Origin: Phytohabitans rumicis
GTDB taxonomy: Bacteria > Actinomycetota > Actinomycetes > Mycobacteriales > Micromonosporaceae
Assembly: GCF_011764445.1 (NCBI RefSeq)
Contig: NZ_BLPG01000001.1
Span: forward strand, 3,844,001 to 3,908,000
Direction of reading: 5' to 3'
DNA length: 64,000 nt
Below the pieces are notes generated by a model that was not told where the DNA came from, searched no databases, and saw only the letters and a list, made by a program, of their open reading frames with translations. Every line of letters begins with the position of its first letter. The stretch's first letter is position 1. Shown here piece after piece: positions 1 to 9,317 of this stretch. The position numbers were made by a program, and so were the translations under genes.

Positions 1-429
1 GGCGCAGCGTCGGATCCACGGCTCAGTGATCGCGCCGCAGTCGTGGATGCCGACGAAGTGCAGCTGACCCCATTTGCGTTGTCCACATTTGCACGGCCGT
101 TCCAGGGACTTACCGATGCGTTTGCAGGCCCGGCACAGCCACACCTGCGGGTAGCGCTCGACCGTGACCCCGCGCCGCTCGTCGAGTTCGACGACCTCGA
201 TGGGGGTGCTGCGAAGCAAGTCGTCGCCCATACCGCCGTCGGTGCCGTGGGCGATCCATGCTCCCACCTCGCGGAGCAGGTGTCGGCGTACGAGGTCGGT
301 GTCGACCTCGATGGGACTCGGTGCCGACCATTCGGCGACCCGATAGATGTCGCCCCGCAGGTCGACCGTCTGGTCGGGCAAGAACGTACGCAGGATCTGA
401 CTGCCGCTACGGCTTCCGAGAACCGTCAT
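1..429 (-). CDS. drmB: DrmB-like DISARM protein (N-terminal part, runs off the window)
   Basis: An open frame begins at ATG 427-429 and stays open for 143 codons to the left edge, so only the N-terminus is visible. It starts 12 bases after the drmA stop, which suggests translational coupling in one operon. The visible protein has a Cys-rich zinc-ribbon-like stretch near residues 95-115 (WLCRACKRIG, then CKCG), followed by WGQLHFVGIHDCG. This arrangement resembles DrmB/DUF1998 proteins, which pair with the DrmA helicase in DISARM phage defence. The family call rests on this short segment plus position next to drmA. Any other zinc-ribbon partner of a helicase would be the alternative. The rest of the operon (for example drmC) would lie beyond the left edge. 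Confidence 0.6.
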   Translation of the reverse strand, partial: MTVLGSRSGSQILRTFLPDQTVDLRGDIYRVAEWSAPSPIEVDTDLVRRHLLREVGAWIAHGTDGGMGDDLLRSTPIEVVELDERRGVTVERYPQVWLCRACKRIGKSLERPCKCGQRKWGQLHFVGIHDCGAITEPWIRRCA

Positions 430-441
430 GTCGTCCGCCTG

Positions 442-3400
442 TCAGTCGTGAATGGGAGCGCTTGCCTCGACGTCGCGGAGGCTCATCATTGGGGAACGTG
501 GGCCGAGCTCGCTGACGTACTTTGCTTTGTTCGTGGGATCCTCAAGCTCGGCGAACCAGACCTGGACCCAGTCGGCGATTTGTTCGCGGTGCACCGTGTC
601 CTCGGCCCCGTCTAGGCCGAGCACTGTGGCGACGGCCGCCGACTCCGCCGCGGGTGTCATGCCAGAGTTGCGGGCGTAGTCACGCAGCTTTGCTGGTGTG
701 CTCAACCGCTGTCGGCTTGCTGGTTCACGGATCATCAACGTGCGCGCGCCAACCACGCCAGCGATCGTGAGCTCCAGGACGCGGCGGCTGCGGCGCGTGA
801 TGGGAATCGCGTCGACGAACCGGTCGCCCTGACGCACGTACTGCTCGAAGTGCCGGAACGTCTGAGCGTCCCGCTCCCGACCGATCTTGTGCAGCACGTA
901 CACCAACCCGGGATGTCTGCGTCCTACACGGGCAGTGGTCTGGATGAATTCCGCCGTCGTCAGCGGTAGGCCCAACATCACCATCGTGTTGAGCCGGTCG
1001 ACGTCGACGCCGTGGGAGAGCATCGAGCTGGCGGCGATGACGTGGATGCGCTCGGCGAAGTCGTCTTCCGGGTTCTCCAGCCGTTCGAGGATTGCACGGA
1101 CCTCGTCGAAGTCGGTCTGGCCGGTGAGCTGCTCGACGTTGATTCCCGCGACGGTGTTGTTGCTGCCGAGGCTGCGACCTGCAGCTTCCACGTCGTAAAG
1201 CGTCGTGCCGTAGACGACATCGGTGCCGTAGAGACTGATCAGCAGGTCCGCGTGCGTTTGGTCGATTCCCGCCTCGGCGCAAACCGTCGCCGGGTCGTCC
1301 ACCAGCTCCCGCACGCACCGCTGCAACGTGTCGAGGGTGCGGTCACTGACATGCTCCAGCGTCACGCCGCGGGGGCGACGGCCACGAAGCGGCGCAGTGG
1401 TGTGGTCGTCGGCGCGGTCCAAAACGACTCGCCAGCCCTCGGACCCGGCTGCGGGAACACACGCCCCTGCCGCTGGTAAAGCACATCGACCTGCCGGTCG
1501 TACCCAGTCAGCGTCGCGCTGCTCGCCACGATCTTCGCCCGCGTGCCGCACAGCTCGCGCTGCAGGTGGTCGAGCAGGCTTTCGTAGTGGGAATCGACCG
1601 CGCCTAGGCTGTCGCGCAGCAGGTGCAGCTCGTCCTGCAACCGCAGCGACGGCCCGAACCGCTTCGGATCGATCGGCAGCGGTTTGAGGAGGTTCCCACC
1701 CTGGCAGTTCGGCACCAGGCATCCGTTGGGTGTCGCCGACCGTTCGGCATAGGTGAAGCCGTGCCACGGCACCGGGCACACCTTCTGCGGCGGACCGACC
1801 AGACCCCGCATTGCCTGCTGTAGACCGATCGACGCCGCCTTGTCCAGGGTGCCGACCACCACTGTCGGCAGAAACCTGAACACCTCCTGGTCGACGACGT
1901 ACACCGGCAGGGCCTGCCCCTTCATGGGACAGGTCGGGCTGGTGCAGCGATGCTCGAGCTTCCACCGTTGGCGGTCGAACCGCATCTGGAGGTTTTCGTC
2001 GCGGCAGAAGGGGCAGTGCAGCAGCACCTGGTACTTGTCCGGCATCCCCGGGCTGTCCGGCGTGATCTCGTCGCCCTCCGTCTTGGGCACGATCCGGTTC
2101 GGGGTGCCGGCCCGGCCAACAAGGAAGCCGAGGCCGAACTGGGTGCCCCCGATGCCCTCTTCCTTGCGCACCATCTCTGCGCCAGCAAGCGCGTCGGCGA
2201 ACCGCTGGGTCTGCTGCAGGCTCAGCAGCCGTAGCGGAAACCGCGACCACGCCGTCACGCCCATGGTCTTGCCCGTAAGCCGATCGAAGAACGCCGCCGT
2301 CAGGAGCAGCCCCAGGTAGGTTTCCGTCTTGCCGCCACCGGTCGCGAACCACACCGTGTCGACGTAGCGGGCCTCGTCGTCAGGCTCAACGAGGAACCGG
2401 ACAGCCGACAACAGAAAGCCGACCTGGAACGGCCGCCAGACTGTGTATCCACGTCCCTCAGCGCTGCGGGCGATCGCCTTGTTCATCAGCTTGAACGCAC
2501 GAAGGATCTCCGGCCGGGTCCGCAGCAGCTCGAGTCCTACGCGCAAGCGCTCCAGCTCCGCGAACACCTCACCTGCCGACCGGTCCGCCTCGCCGCGCAT
2601 CTTGTCGGTCCATCCCTCAGCCGCCTGCCGTGCGCCCAGCACCGATGGCGACCAATGCGCGTCGTCGTACACGGCGAGCGCGTCCACCAGGGCGGCGAGC
2701 TGAGGGAGCGGGTCGTCCGCGAGTGTCGCGAACGACAGGTCTGGCGGCGCGTTCGTGCCGTGCCAGTAGGTAGGGCGGTAGGTCTGCACGCCCACCGTGT
2801 CGGATGTACGGAACACCCCCGGCGTCAGCGCCTCGATGCCGACATTCACCCCGTAGGCCGGCACGTTGCGGTCGTAGCGGAAGCTGTCCGGCAGTGTCTC
2901 CAACTGGAACGGCCTCGTCGGAAGGCCCGAGACCTGGATCTGGGTCTCGTACAGATGCGAGTCGGTCAGTCCCGGTGCCTTCTCCGGACTGGTGTTGACC
3001 AACTGCACCACCAGCTCGGTCTCCTTGTGCCAGTCCTCGACGTCGACCCGCACTTCGGCTGACAGACCCGGTGCGCCCACCGCCGCGAACGCATCTTCGA
3101 GCTGCTTGCGGCCGAAGGACCCGCCCTCCGCGCCGGTCATCACGGACACGACCTCTTCGACGAGGCCACTACGCCACCAACGCCGTTCCGGGTCTGGCCC
3201 GTCCTTGGGATCCTGCACCCAGGCCCTTGCCCGTACCGTCACCGTGATCGACCACGACGGCGCGTCGACCGGCCGCAGCCGGACGCCGATCGCACATGGG
3301 TCCAGGCGTTCCGAGCGCTCGTCAGCAGCACCTTTGCGAACCTCATCCTCGCAGGCGATCCGGCCCAGCCAGAACGTCCCGGACGGCGCCACCTCCAACC

Positions 3401-3503
3401 GGTCCAGCCCATCGCCCCGACCCGCCGCCACCACCCGACGGTCCAACCAAGCGACGAACGCCTCGCACGCCTGCTCCTCCGACTGGACCGCCACGCTGCT
3501 CAT
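442..3503 (-). CDS. drmA: DISARM-type helicase DrmA (one-base frameshift in assembly)
   Basis: Superfamily 2-like helicase of about 1020 residues once a single missing base is restored. The N-terminal frame runs from ATG 3503 with Walker A GGGKTE near residues 389-394, a Cys-rich insert (Cys 497, 500, 520, 525, then 595 and 600), a DELH box at 624-627 and SSATLTG at 661-667. It then stops early at 1362. The downstream frame carries the helicase C-terminal domain (SSMLSHGVDVDRLN, then QTTARVGRRHPG). The frames join at the G5 run 1371-1375: one more base gives VAPRGVTLEHV without a break. The ATG overlaps the stop of the upstream sigma gene (ATGA), and an AGGAAGG ribosome site lies inside that gene. 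The DELH box and helicase layout match DrmA of DISARM, which restricts phage together with DrmB and a methylase. The call is from motifs, not from a search. Confidence 0.75.
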
Positions 3504-5115
3504 GACGCCTTCCTCTCAACGGAGTCACCGGACCCGCCGGCCTTCGAATCGTCCATTAGGTACGACCGCAGCGCGGCCACTTGATCGCTCATCTGGAGCT
3601 TCTTCATTGAGCTGCCTTGGATCTGTCGTATGCGCTCCCGTGTGATGCCGTAGTCGACGCCGATGTCGTCCAACGTCTCTTCGTCGCCTGTACCCAGGCC
3701 AAACCTGCGTTCGATAACCCGCGCCGCCCGTTCCGGCAGGTGTGCCCTAAGCACGCGTGCGACATCACTGCGGAACGTGGCGTGTATGACGATCTCCGCC
3801 GGATCGGTGCGTCCGTCACGTTCTTCCTCGCTCACCAGGAGGTCCGACAGATGAAGGTCTCCTTCGTCTCCGAGAAGCGCGTCGAGGCTACGGGCCGGCT
3901 GCATCAGGTCCACCATGGACTGCACCTTCCCTGGATCCATGTCCGTCAACTGAGAAATTTCGTTCAGGGTTGGCTCCCTGTCGAGCCGCGCGGTGAGCGT
4001 CGAGATCGCCCTTCTGACCTTTTGTACCTGCTCGTGGACGTGGACGGGAATCCGGATCAACCTGCCTCGGTTCCCGATGCCGCGCTCGATCGCCTGCTTG
4101 ACCCACCAGGTCGCGTAGGTGGAGAACTTGAAGCCCTTCGACCCGTCAAACTTGCCGGCTGCATGCATCAGGCCAAGGTTGCCGTCTTGGATTCTGTCGG
4201 CAAACTCCACACCACTGGACTCGTAGTGCCTGGCCTTTGCGATCGAGACGACCAGTCGTAGGTTGGCGCAGACCAACTCAGCGTGGGCCTTACGCCCTGC
4301 CTCGACGCTGGTCAGCAGGCTTCGCCTGACGCCGGCGGTGGACTCGTCCAGACCCATCGCGTCGAGTTCCTGCTCGGCAGCTGCACCCCGCGTGATCAAC
4401 GACCACAGCTCGACCTCGCGCGCAGCATCGATCAACGGATACCGGTTGATCTCGCGTAGATAGTGGCCGATGGAGTCCCCTTGAAACTCGTAGCCCTTCA
4501 TGGTGGCTTTCAATGCTCGCGGGTTCGTGAGGTCGGGTAGGTCGACCCCCGCCTGCTCCAGAAGGTTCAGCAGCTCGCGGTATTGGTCGGAGGTGAGCTT
4601 CCGTTTGGTGGCCAGCAGTGACACTTCGGCATGGGTGAGCAGTCCACCCGTACGGGACCAATCGCCGAGGAGGTCGTCGAGCGCCCTGCCGACAACGTCG
4701 GCGGCGGGACGCATTGCCGGAGAATCCGGCTCCTGCCCGAACATCCACCCGAGGTAGTCGTCCGGCATCTCGGTCTCGTCCTCCGTGGCTTGGCCGGAAG
4801 ACTCAGATGTCCCAATCGCTTCAGTACGCGGGGTACGGTGACCAAGTTTTCATCGAGAAAGGGCGAATCTGGGGGCGACACCTTTACGACAGATGGAGAC
4901 GTGTCCCCGAGATCGTTCCGTGTCAGCGCGACCAGCAGTGCGTCGACGTCGCGGTGGGTAAGTCGGTGCCGGACGGCAAAGTCAGCTACGAGAGCGTGGG
5001 CCTGCTGGGCGCCACAGCGGTCGAGGAGGAGGCGAAGCTCGTCCGCTAGGGCGCGGATCATGTTGTGCCTCGCCCCTGCCGAGCGCTGCGCCGGCGATCG
5101 GGCCAACGTCGCCAT
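3500..5115 (-). CDS. Sigma-70 family factor heading the DISARM-like operon (one-base frameshift)
   Basis: Principal-type sigma factor of about 538 residues after restoring one base. The main frame contains region 1.2 (DSIGHYLREINRYPL), a full region 2 (NLRLVVSIAKARHY, DLIQ-like RIQDGNLGLMHA, then FSTYATWWVKQAIERG), region 3, and region 4 ending in TRERIRQIQ. The first ~90 residues lie in another frame from ATG 5113-5115, preceded by AGGAGG at 5121-5126; they look like a region 1.1-type helical domain. Adding one base in the G4 run 4830-4833 joins the frames as VTVPPRTEAIG. If there were no error, translation could instead start at ATG 4768, giving 422 residues. The gene overlaps drmA by four bases, so both are almost certainly cotranscribed. 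Its job is inferred: directing RNA polymerase to island promoters, or responding to infection. Confidence 0.8.
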
Positions 5116-5445
5116 TGTCGCCTCCTAACTTCCGGGAGGCCAATCGTAAGGATCGAGTCCGACAGAAGTATACGAAGGGAACAAGTGTTCGATAACGTCT
5201 CGAGGAAGCCGCGATGTATGCCTGTCGTTGATCTCCCGCTCGACCATTGCGGCAAATCCGCAGTTCAGGCAACTGACTCTGTGGCCGCTGCCCAATTGAA
5301 CCACCGCAAGATCTCTACTGGTGCGGGTTCATGCGATGTCAGGATCAGGACAGTGTGACTGACCGATCGGCGCTGACGCGATCGAACTTACGTCGGTCGG
5401 GCGTCGGACGTTCTCAAGGGCGGTTGATCTACTACAGTCCTCCAC
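5116..5445. promoter_or_regulatory. Divergent promoter region between sigma/drmA operon and methyltransferase
   Basis: This 330-base gap separates divergent genes and contains no supported ORF. On the minus strand a TATACT -10-like hexamer lies near 5166-5171, about 45 bases before the AGGAGG site of the sigma gene, without a clear -35. On the plus strand TACAGT at 5433-5438 sits seven bases before the methyltransferase ATG, and no ribosome site precedes that ATG, so a leaderless transcript is possible. The promoter calls are visual matches only. Confidence 0.35.
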
Positions 5446-6588
5446 ATGGCCGCCCACCCAGTCAAGATCTCCGCTGTTGATCTCTTCTGCGGTGTCGGCG
5501 GGCTATCCCACGGGTTACAGGACGCAGGCATTCACATCGCCGCCGGGATCGATCTCGACCCAGCCTGCGACTATCCCTACCGCACCAACGTCCGTGCGCC
5601 GTTCCACGAGCGCGATGTCCGCGACCTTGCCGTCAACGAGCTGGCAGCCATGTGGCCCGCTGGAGCCGTCCGCGTCCTGGCGGGGTGCGCGCCATGCCAA
5701 CCGTTCTCCTCGTACCGCCGCGGTGTCGATACCTCCCAAGAGGCTCAGTGGCCTCTGGTCGACGAGGTGCGCCGCTTGGTCGAAGGCACGTTGCCCGAGG
5801 TCGTCACGATGGAGAACGTCCCTCGCATCGGCAGCACTCCGATATTTACGGACTTCGTCGCGCGCCTGCGGAAGCTCGGGTACTTCGTGGACTTCGAGTC
5901 GTGCTACTGCCCGGCCTACGGTGTGCCACAGCACCGTCGACGAATGGTCCTCGTCGCCTCGTTGCTCGGCGGCATCACCGTGCCCAAGGGGACGACTGAA
6001 CCCACCGACTACCTCACCGTCCGCCAGGCCATCGGCAACCTGCCCGCGGTCAGCCATGGAGAGGTCCATCCCAGCGATCCACTCCACAAGAGCCGGACTC
6101 TGACGAAACCCAACCTCGAACGCATCAGGGCGTCTAAACCCGGCGGTACTTGGGAGGAGTGGCCCGAGGACCTGCGAGCCCCCTGCCACCGCAAGGCGTC
6201 GGGTGCGACTTTCCGCAACGTCTACGCCCGGATGGTCTGGGACGAGCCGTCCCCCACGATCACCACCCTGGCGTACAACTTCGGTACGGGACGGTTCGGG
6301 CACCCTGAGCAGGACCGAGCCATCACCCTCAGGGAGGCCGCGATCCTTCAGAGCTTCTCGTCGTACTACGAGTTTGTGGCGCCAGGGGAGCCGGTGCATT
6401 TCGTGACACTCGGCCGGCTCATCGGAAACGCGGTACCGCCACGGCTTGCTACCGCGGTCGGCGCGGCGATCGTCGATCATGTGAAGGCCACCAAGGGCCT
6501 CGTGCGGAAGGTTCCTCGGAACAAGTCCGTGCCCGTGGCGCGCCGAGAAGCACTGCGCGCAGCAGGTCACGGGAACAAGCGGGCTTGA
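5446..6588 (+). CDS. C5-cytosine-specific DNA methyltransferase (candidate DrmMII)
   Basis: Complete 380-residue C5-cytosine methyltransferase. Motif I is DLFCGVGGLS (12-21), motif IV is PCQPFSSY with catalytic Cys84, motif VI is ENVP (123-126), motif VIII is QHRRRM (162-167), a target-recognition region lies around 200-280, and motif X is GNAVPPRLA (328-336). The enzyme transfers methyl from S-adenosylmethionine to carbon 5 of cytosine in a specific sequence. It is divergent from the sigma/drmA/drmB operon, where a class 2 DISARM methylase (DrmMII) would mark self DNA. It is also followed within about 130 bases by an Mrr-like nuclease, so it could equally be the methylase of a type II system. 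Sequence alone does not decide between the two roles. Confidence 0.93.
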   Translation: MAAHPVKISAVDLFCGVGGLSHGLQDAGIHIAAGIDLDPACDYPYRTNVRAPFHERDVRDLAVNELAAMWPAGAVRVLAGCAPCQPFSSYRRGVDTSQEAQWPLVDEVRRLVEGTLPEVVTMENVPRIGSTPIFTDFVARLRKLGYFVDFESCYCPAYGVPQHRRRMVLVASLLGGITVPKGTTEPTDYLTVRQAIGNLPAVSHGEVHPSDPLHKSRTLTKPNLERIRASKPGGTWEEWPEDLRAPCHRKASGATFRNVYARMVWDEPSPTITTLAYNFGTGRFGHPEQDRAITLREAAILQSFSSYYEFVAPGEPVHFVTLGRLIGNAVPPRLATAVGAAIVDHVKATKGLVRKVPRNKSVPVARREALRAAGHGNKRA

Positions 6589-6706
6589 ACCGGCGGCCTT
6601 GCGGGTGTACGTCGCACTCGGCACCGGCCGCCATCCGATCGGTGTGAAGCCGCCAACGCCCGCCCTCCCACAGCAACCGGCAGTGGGTCATGTGCCACTC
6701 CACCGG

Positions 6707-6712
6707 CATAAT
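6707..6712 (+). promoter_or_regulatory. Possible -10 element for a leaderless endonuclease transcript
   Basis: The hexamer CATAAT lies seven bases before GTG 6719, the likely start of the endonuclease gene. This places the expected transcription start at the start codon itself, as in many leaderless actinobacterial mRNAs. No convincing -35 or ribosome site was seen. Confidence 0.3.
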
Positions 6713-6718
6713 GCGACG

Positions 6719-8040
6719 GTGGAGCCTCGACCGGTCAAGATCTACGACGTGCTTCGCTACGCGCGTGGCGCGAGTCCGGTCGAGATGGTGCTCGACGGCT
6801 ACTTGAACTACCACTTCCTGACATCCTCGCCGGATCTTCGCCGACCGAAGCTCATGCTGGAGCGTGGCATCAACGCCGCAGCCGCGGTGTCCGCGCCGGA
6901 CGGGCCGCGCCGACCGGTGATCGCGATAAGGTCCAGCCCCTGGAAGGCCGGGCACGCCTCCAATCCCTGGCACGACGAGTTCGACCTCGACCACGGCCAC
7001 GTGCGCTACTACGGCGATCACAAACCGACGACCGTGGGTCTGCCCGGCGCCACGGCCGGCAACCGGGCACTGCTGGAGGCGTGGAGCCTGCATGCGGGCA
7101 CGAGTAAGCGGGAGCGATCGCTGGCACCGCCACTGCTGCTATTCAGGTCGAGCACGGTCAACCAAGGCGGCCGGAGCATCGTCAAAGGACACGTCGAGTT
7201 CTGCGGCGTCGCCATCATCGAGCGCCTCGAGCACGTGGTGCAACGCGATCCGGCAAGCGGGCGAAGCTTCCCGAACATCGTCCTGGACCTCGCCGTGCTG
7301 GATCTGGCCGAGGCCGGGGACACCATCGATCTCCGCTGGATCGACGACCGTCGCAACGAGACACTCACCGTCACCCAAACTGCCCGACACGCACCCGCGT
7401 CATGGAACGTTTGGGTCGCACAGGGCAGAGCCTCGATCCCGCGAGTCCGGCGCCGCGTGGTTTCGTCACGCGTGAAAACGACCGAGGAACAACTGCCCGT
7501 CGCTGGTTCAGCCGAGGAGAGGCTGCTCGAGGAGCTCTACGCGTTCTTCGACGGCCGTAAGCACGCCTTCGAGATGCTCGCGTCCCGCGTAGCGGCGCAA
7601 GTGCTGGGAGGCTCGGGCGCGGTATATCGGGACGGCTGGCTGACCCGTGCAGGCGGAGACGGTGGCGTGGATTTTGTCGGGCGCTTGGACCTTGGTTCAC
7701 CCACGAGCAACACACCACTGATCGTCCTGGGACAGGCCAAGTGCGTCACTCCAAGGTCGTCCATCGGCCCCGATCAGGTGGCACGGGTGGTAGCCCGACT
7801 CCGTCGCGGATGGATCGGGGTCTTCGTCACAACCGGAGTCTTCTCAAGGCAGGCACAAATCGAGATCATCGACGACCAGTACCCCTGGTGCTGATCAACG
7901 GCCGCACACTCGTTGAGCAGGTGGTCCGGATGGCAGCCGCCGATCACGACAACGATCTTGGCGCACTGCTGCTCGCGGCCGCGGGCGAGTACGAGACGGC
8001 CGTGACTCATCGCCGACCGGAGGAAATCCTCTTCGGCTGA
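6719..8040 (+). CDS. Mrr-like restriction endonuclease (one-base frameshift near the C-terminus)
   Basis: Probable restriction endonuclease of about 440 residues. The N-terminal part (KIYDVLRYARGASPVEMVLD) resembles the DNA-recognition region of AspBHI-type enzymes. The C-terminal part has an Mrr/PD-(D/E)XK-like active site, GGDGGVDFVG followed by VLGQAK. The frame stops at 7894, but the next frame continues as LVLINGRTLVEQVVRMAA to 8040; one extra C in the C4 run 7882-7885 joins them (DQYPLVLING). GTG 6719 is preferred because the family-like sequence starts there and a -10 lies just ahead; an upstream TTG at 6599 is possible. It lies downstream of the C5 methyltransferase on the same strand, which suggests a restriction-modification pair. 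It might instead cut modified DNA, since AspBHI-type enzymes recognise methylcytosine. Confidence 0.7.
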
Positions 8041-8093
8041 CCAGGCCTTAGGCACCCGACACGTGGCAGCACTCCAGGCTCACCGACGAACGG

Positions 8094-9047
8094 TCAGGCG
8101 GCTTTGAAGACCGTGTCCAAGTGCCACTCGAGGAACTCCCGGTTCGGCCTGTCGGCACGCCGCTCGGGCACGGCTATGAGCTGACCGGCACGGGAGTAGA
8201 ACTGTTCGCCGTTGCCAAACTCCGCACGCAGCCGCGGGCTGACCAGCAGCCGATGCTTCGGATCCACGCCCAGGTACCCGCGGTCGTAGAGCGTGTGCAC
8301 ATCCGAGCGCAGCAGCAGACCGTTGTCCAGCCGGTGCTCGCCACCCTCCGGTAGCGGTCGGATATGTGCGGCCTGGAGGACCGGCCTGATCCTGCCGCCG
8401 GTGACCGCACAACGTTGGTGGTAGGCGCTAAGGACGACGGCTTGGAACGATTGTTGTCCCAGCCGTTGTGGCGTCAGGCGCGGATCCCCGTAGACCGGCC
8501 CGGGGCGATGCCATGGCGTACTGAGATCAACTTCGATCGGGCCGCCGACCAGGCGGGCCAGCAACTCGACGAAGTAGCCCTCGTACGAACGCACCGCCAG
8601 ATCGTAGCCCTTGCCCTGAACGATGTTCGGTGCGAACTCGGGCGGAGGGTCAGCCAGCGCGTCCTGGGAGAAGAAGACGACGTCGCGCACGAAGACGCAT
8701 CCGATCACCGGGTCCTCGTTCGGGTGGATCGGCACCCGCCGGTACTGGCCGACCCGGGTTCGCATCCGTTCAAGGCTGTCCACACCGTTTGCTTCGGCGA
8801 ACAGTTCCCACGCGGTCGAGATCGGCAACTGCGCGAAGCCGCTGTAGAAGCCGCCGCCAACGACCCGGTTGTCCGGGTAGTGGGTCTTGAAGAAGAACGG
8901 CTCGCCGGGAGTCAAGACCCGGAACTCGCGTCCGCCTCCCGGCCGCCAGAAGTTGACTTCAGCGAGCGACGGACGAGCGGCCAGGAACCGGTACCAGTCG
9001 CCGTCCGTGACCCCGACATAGGCCTTCACGCCGGCAGTCTGCACCAC
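8094..9047 (-). CDS. HNH endonuclease with N-terminal reader-like domain
   Basis: Protein of 317 residues. The C-terminal half has an HNH nuclease core: YHQRCAVTG, QAAHIRPLPEGG, LDNGLLLRSDVHTLYD. The N-terminal ~180 residues (YVGVTDGDWYRFLAARPSL, then TPGEPFFFKTHYP and FYSGFAQLPISTAWELF) are the type found in proteins annotated as HNH endonucleases with a PUA/EVE- or SRA-like fold that may read modified bases. The gene is convergent with the Mrr-like endonuclease (53-base gap). It probably cleaves invading DNA, perhaps depending on modification, but its substrate cannot be read from the sequence. Start choice follows the longest open frame. Confidence 0.75.
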   Translation of the reverse strand: MVQTAGVKAYVGVTDGDWYRFLAARPSLAEVNFWRPGGGREFRVLTPGEPFFFKTHYPDNRVVGGGFYSGFAQLPISTAWELFAEANGVDSLERMRTRVGQYRRVPIHPNEDPVIGCVFVRDVVFFSQDALADPPPEFAPNIVQGKGYDLAVRSYEGYFVELLARLVGGPIEVDLSTPWHRPGPVYGDPRLTPQRLGQQSFQAVVLSAYHQRCAVTGGRIRPVLQAAHIRPLPEGGEHRLDNGLLLRSDVHTLYDRGYLGVDPKHRLLVSPRLRAEFGNGEQFYSRAGQLIAVPERRADRPNREFLEWHLDTVFKAA

Positions 9048-9317
9048 GCAACGTCAGTACGCCAGCACCCCGCCGTCAGGCCAGGCAACATGACCGAAGC
9101 GGCCAGAACTCACGTTGGTCGGGCCACGCGTACGCCCTTACCACGCCCAAGCACGGCGGACTTACACGGAGTGCGCCGGACCGCCTTTGACCACACGCGA
9201 CTCGTGCATCTTTGAATTGACCTCGATATCGTCTTGGCCAGAAGTGCCCTCGAACAAGATCGCCGCGGGCGTGTCACGTATCGCTAGAGAGATCCCCTAA
9301 GGAATGGGTGGAGTTCT

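Noticed and set aside
43-615. 190-residue plus-strand ORF
   Set aside because: It is antisense to drmB and the end of drmA, whose motifs are clear, and has no family-like sequence.
1362-1376. Programmed ribosomal frameshift in drmA
   Set aside because: The same one-base loss occurs in ten other unrelated genes, so a sequencing error is more likely than recoding.
3500-4768. Sigma factor as a 422-residue protein starting at 4768
   Set aside because: The upstream frame has a better ribosome site and looks coding, and one base joins both frames; the short form is kept only as an alternative.
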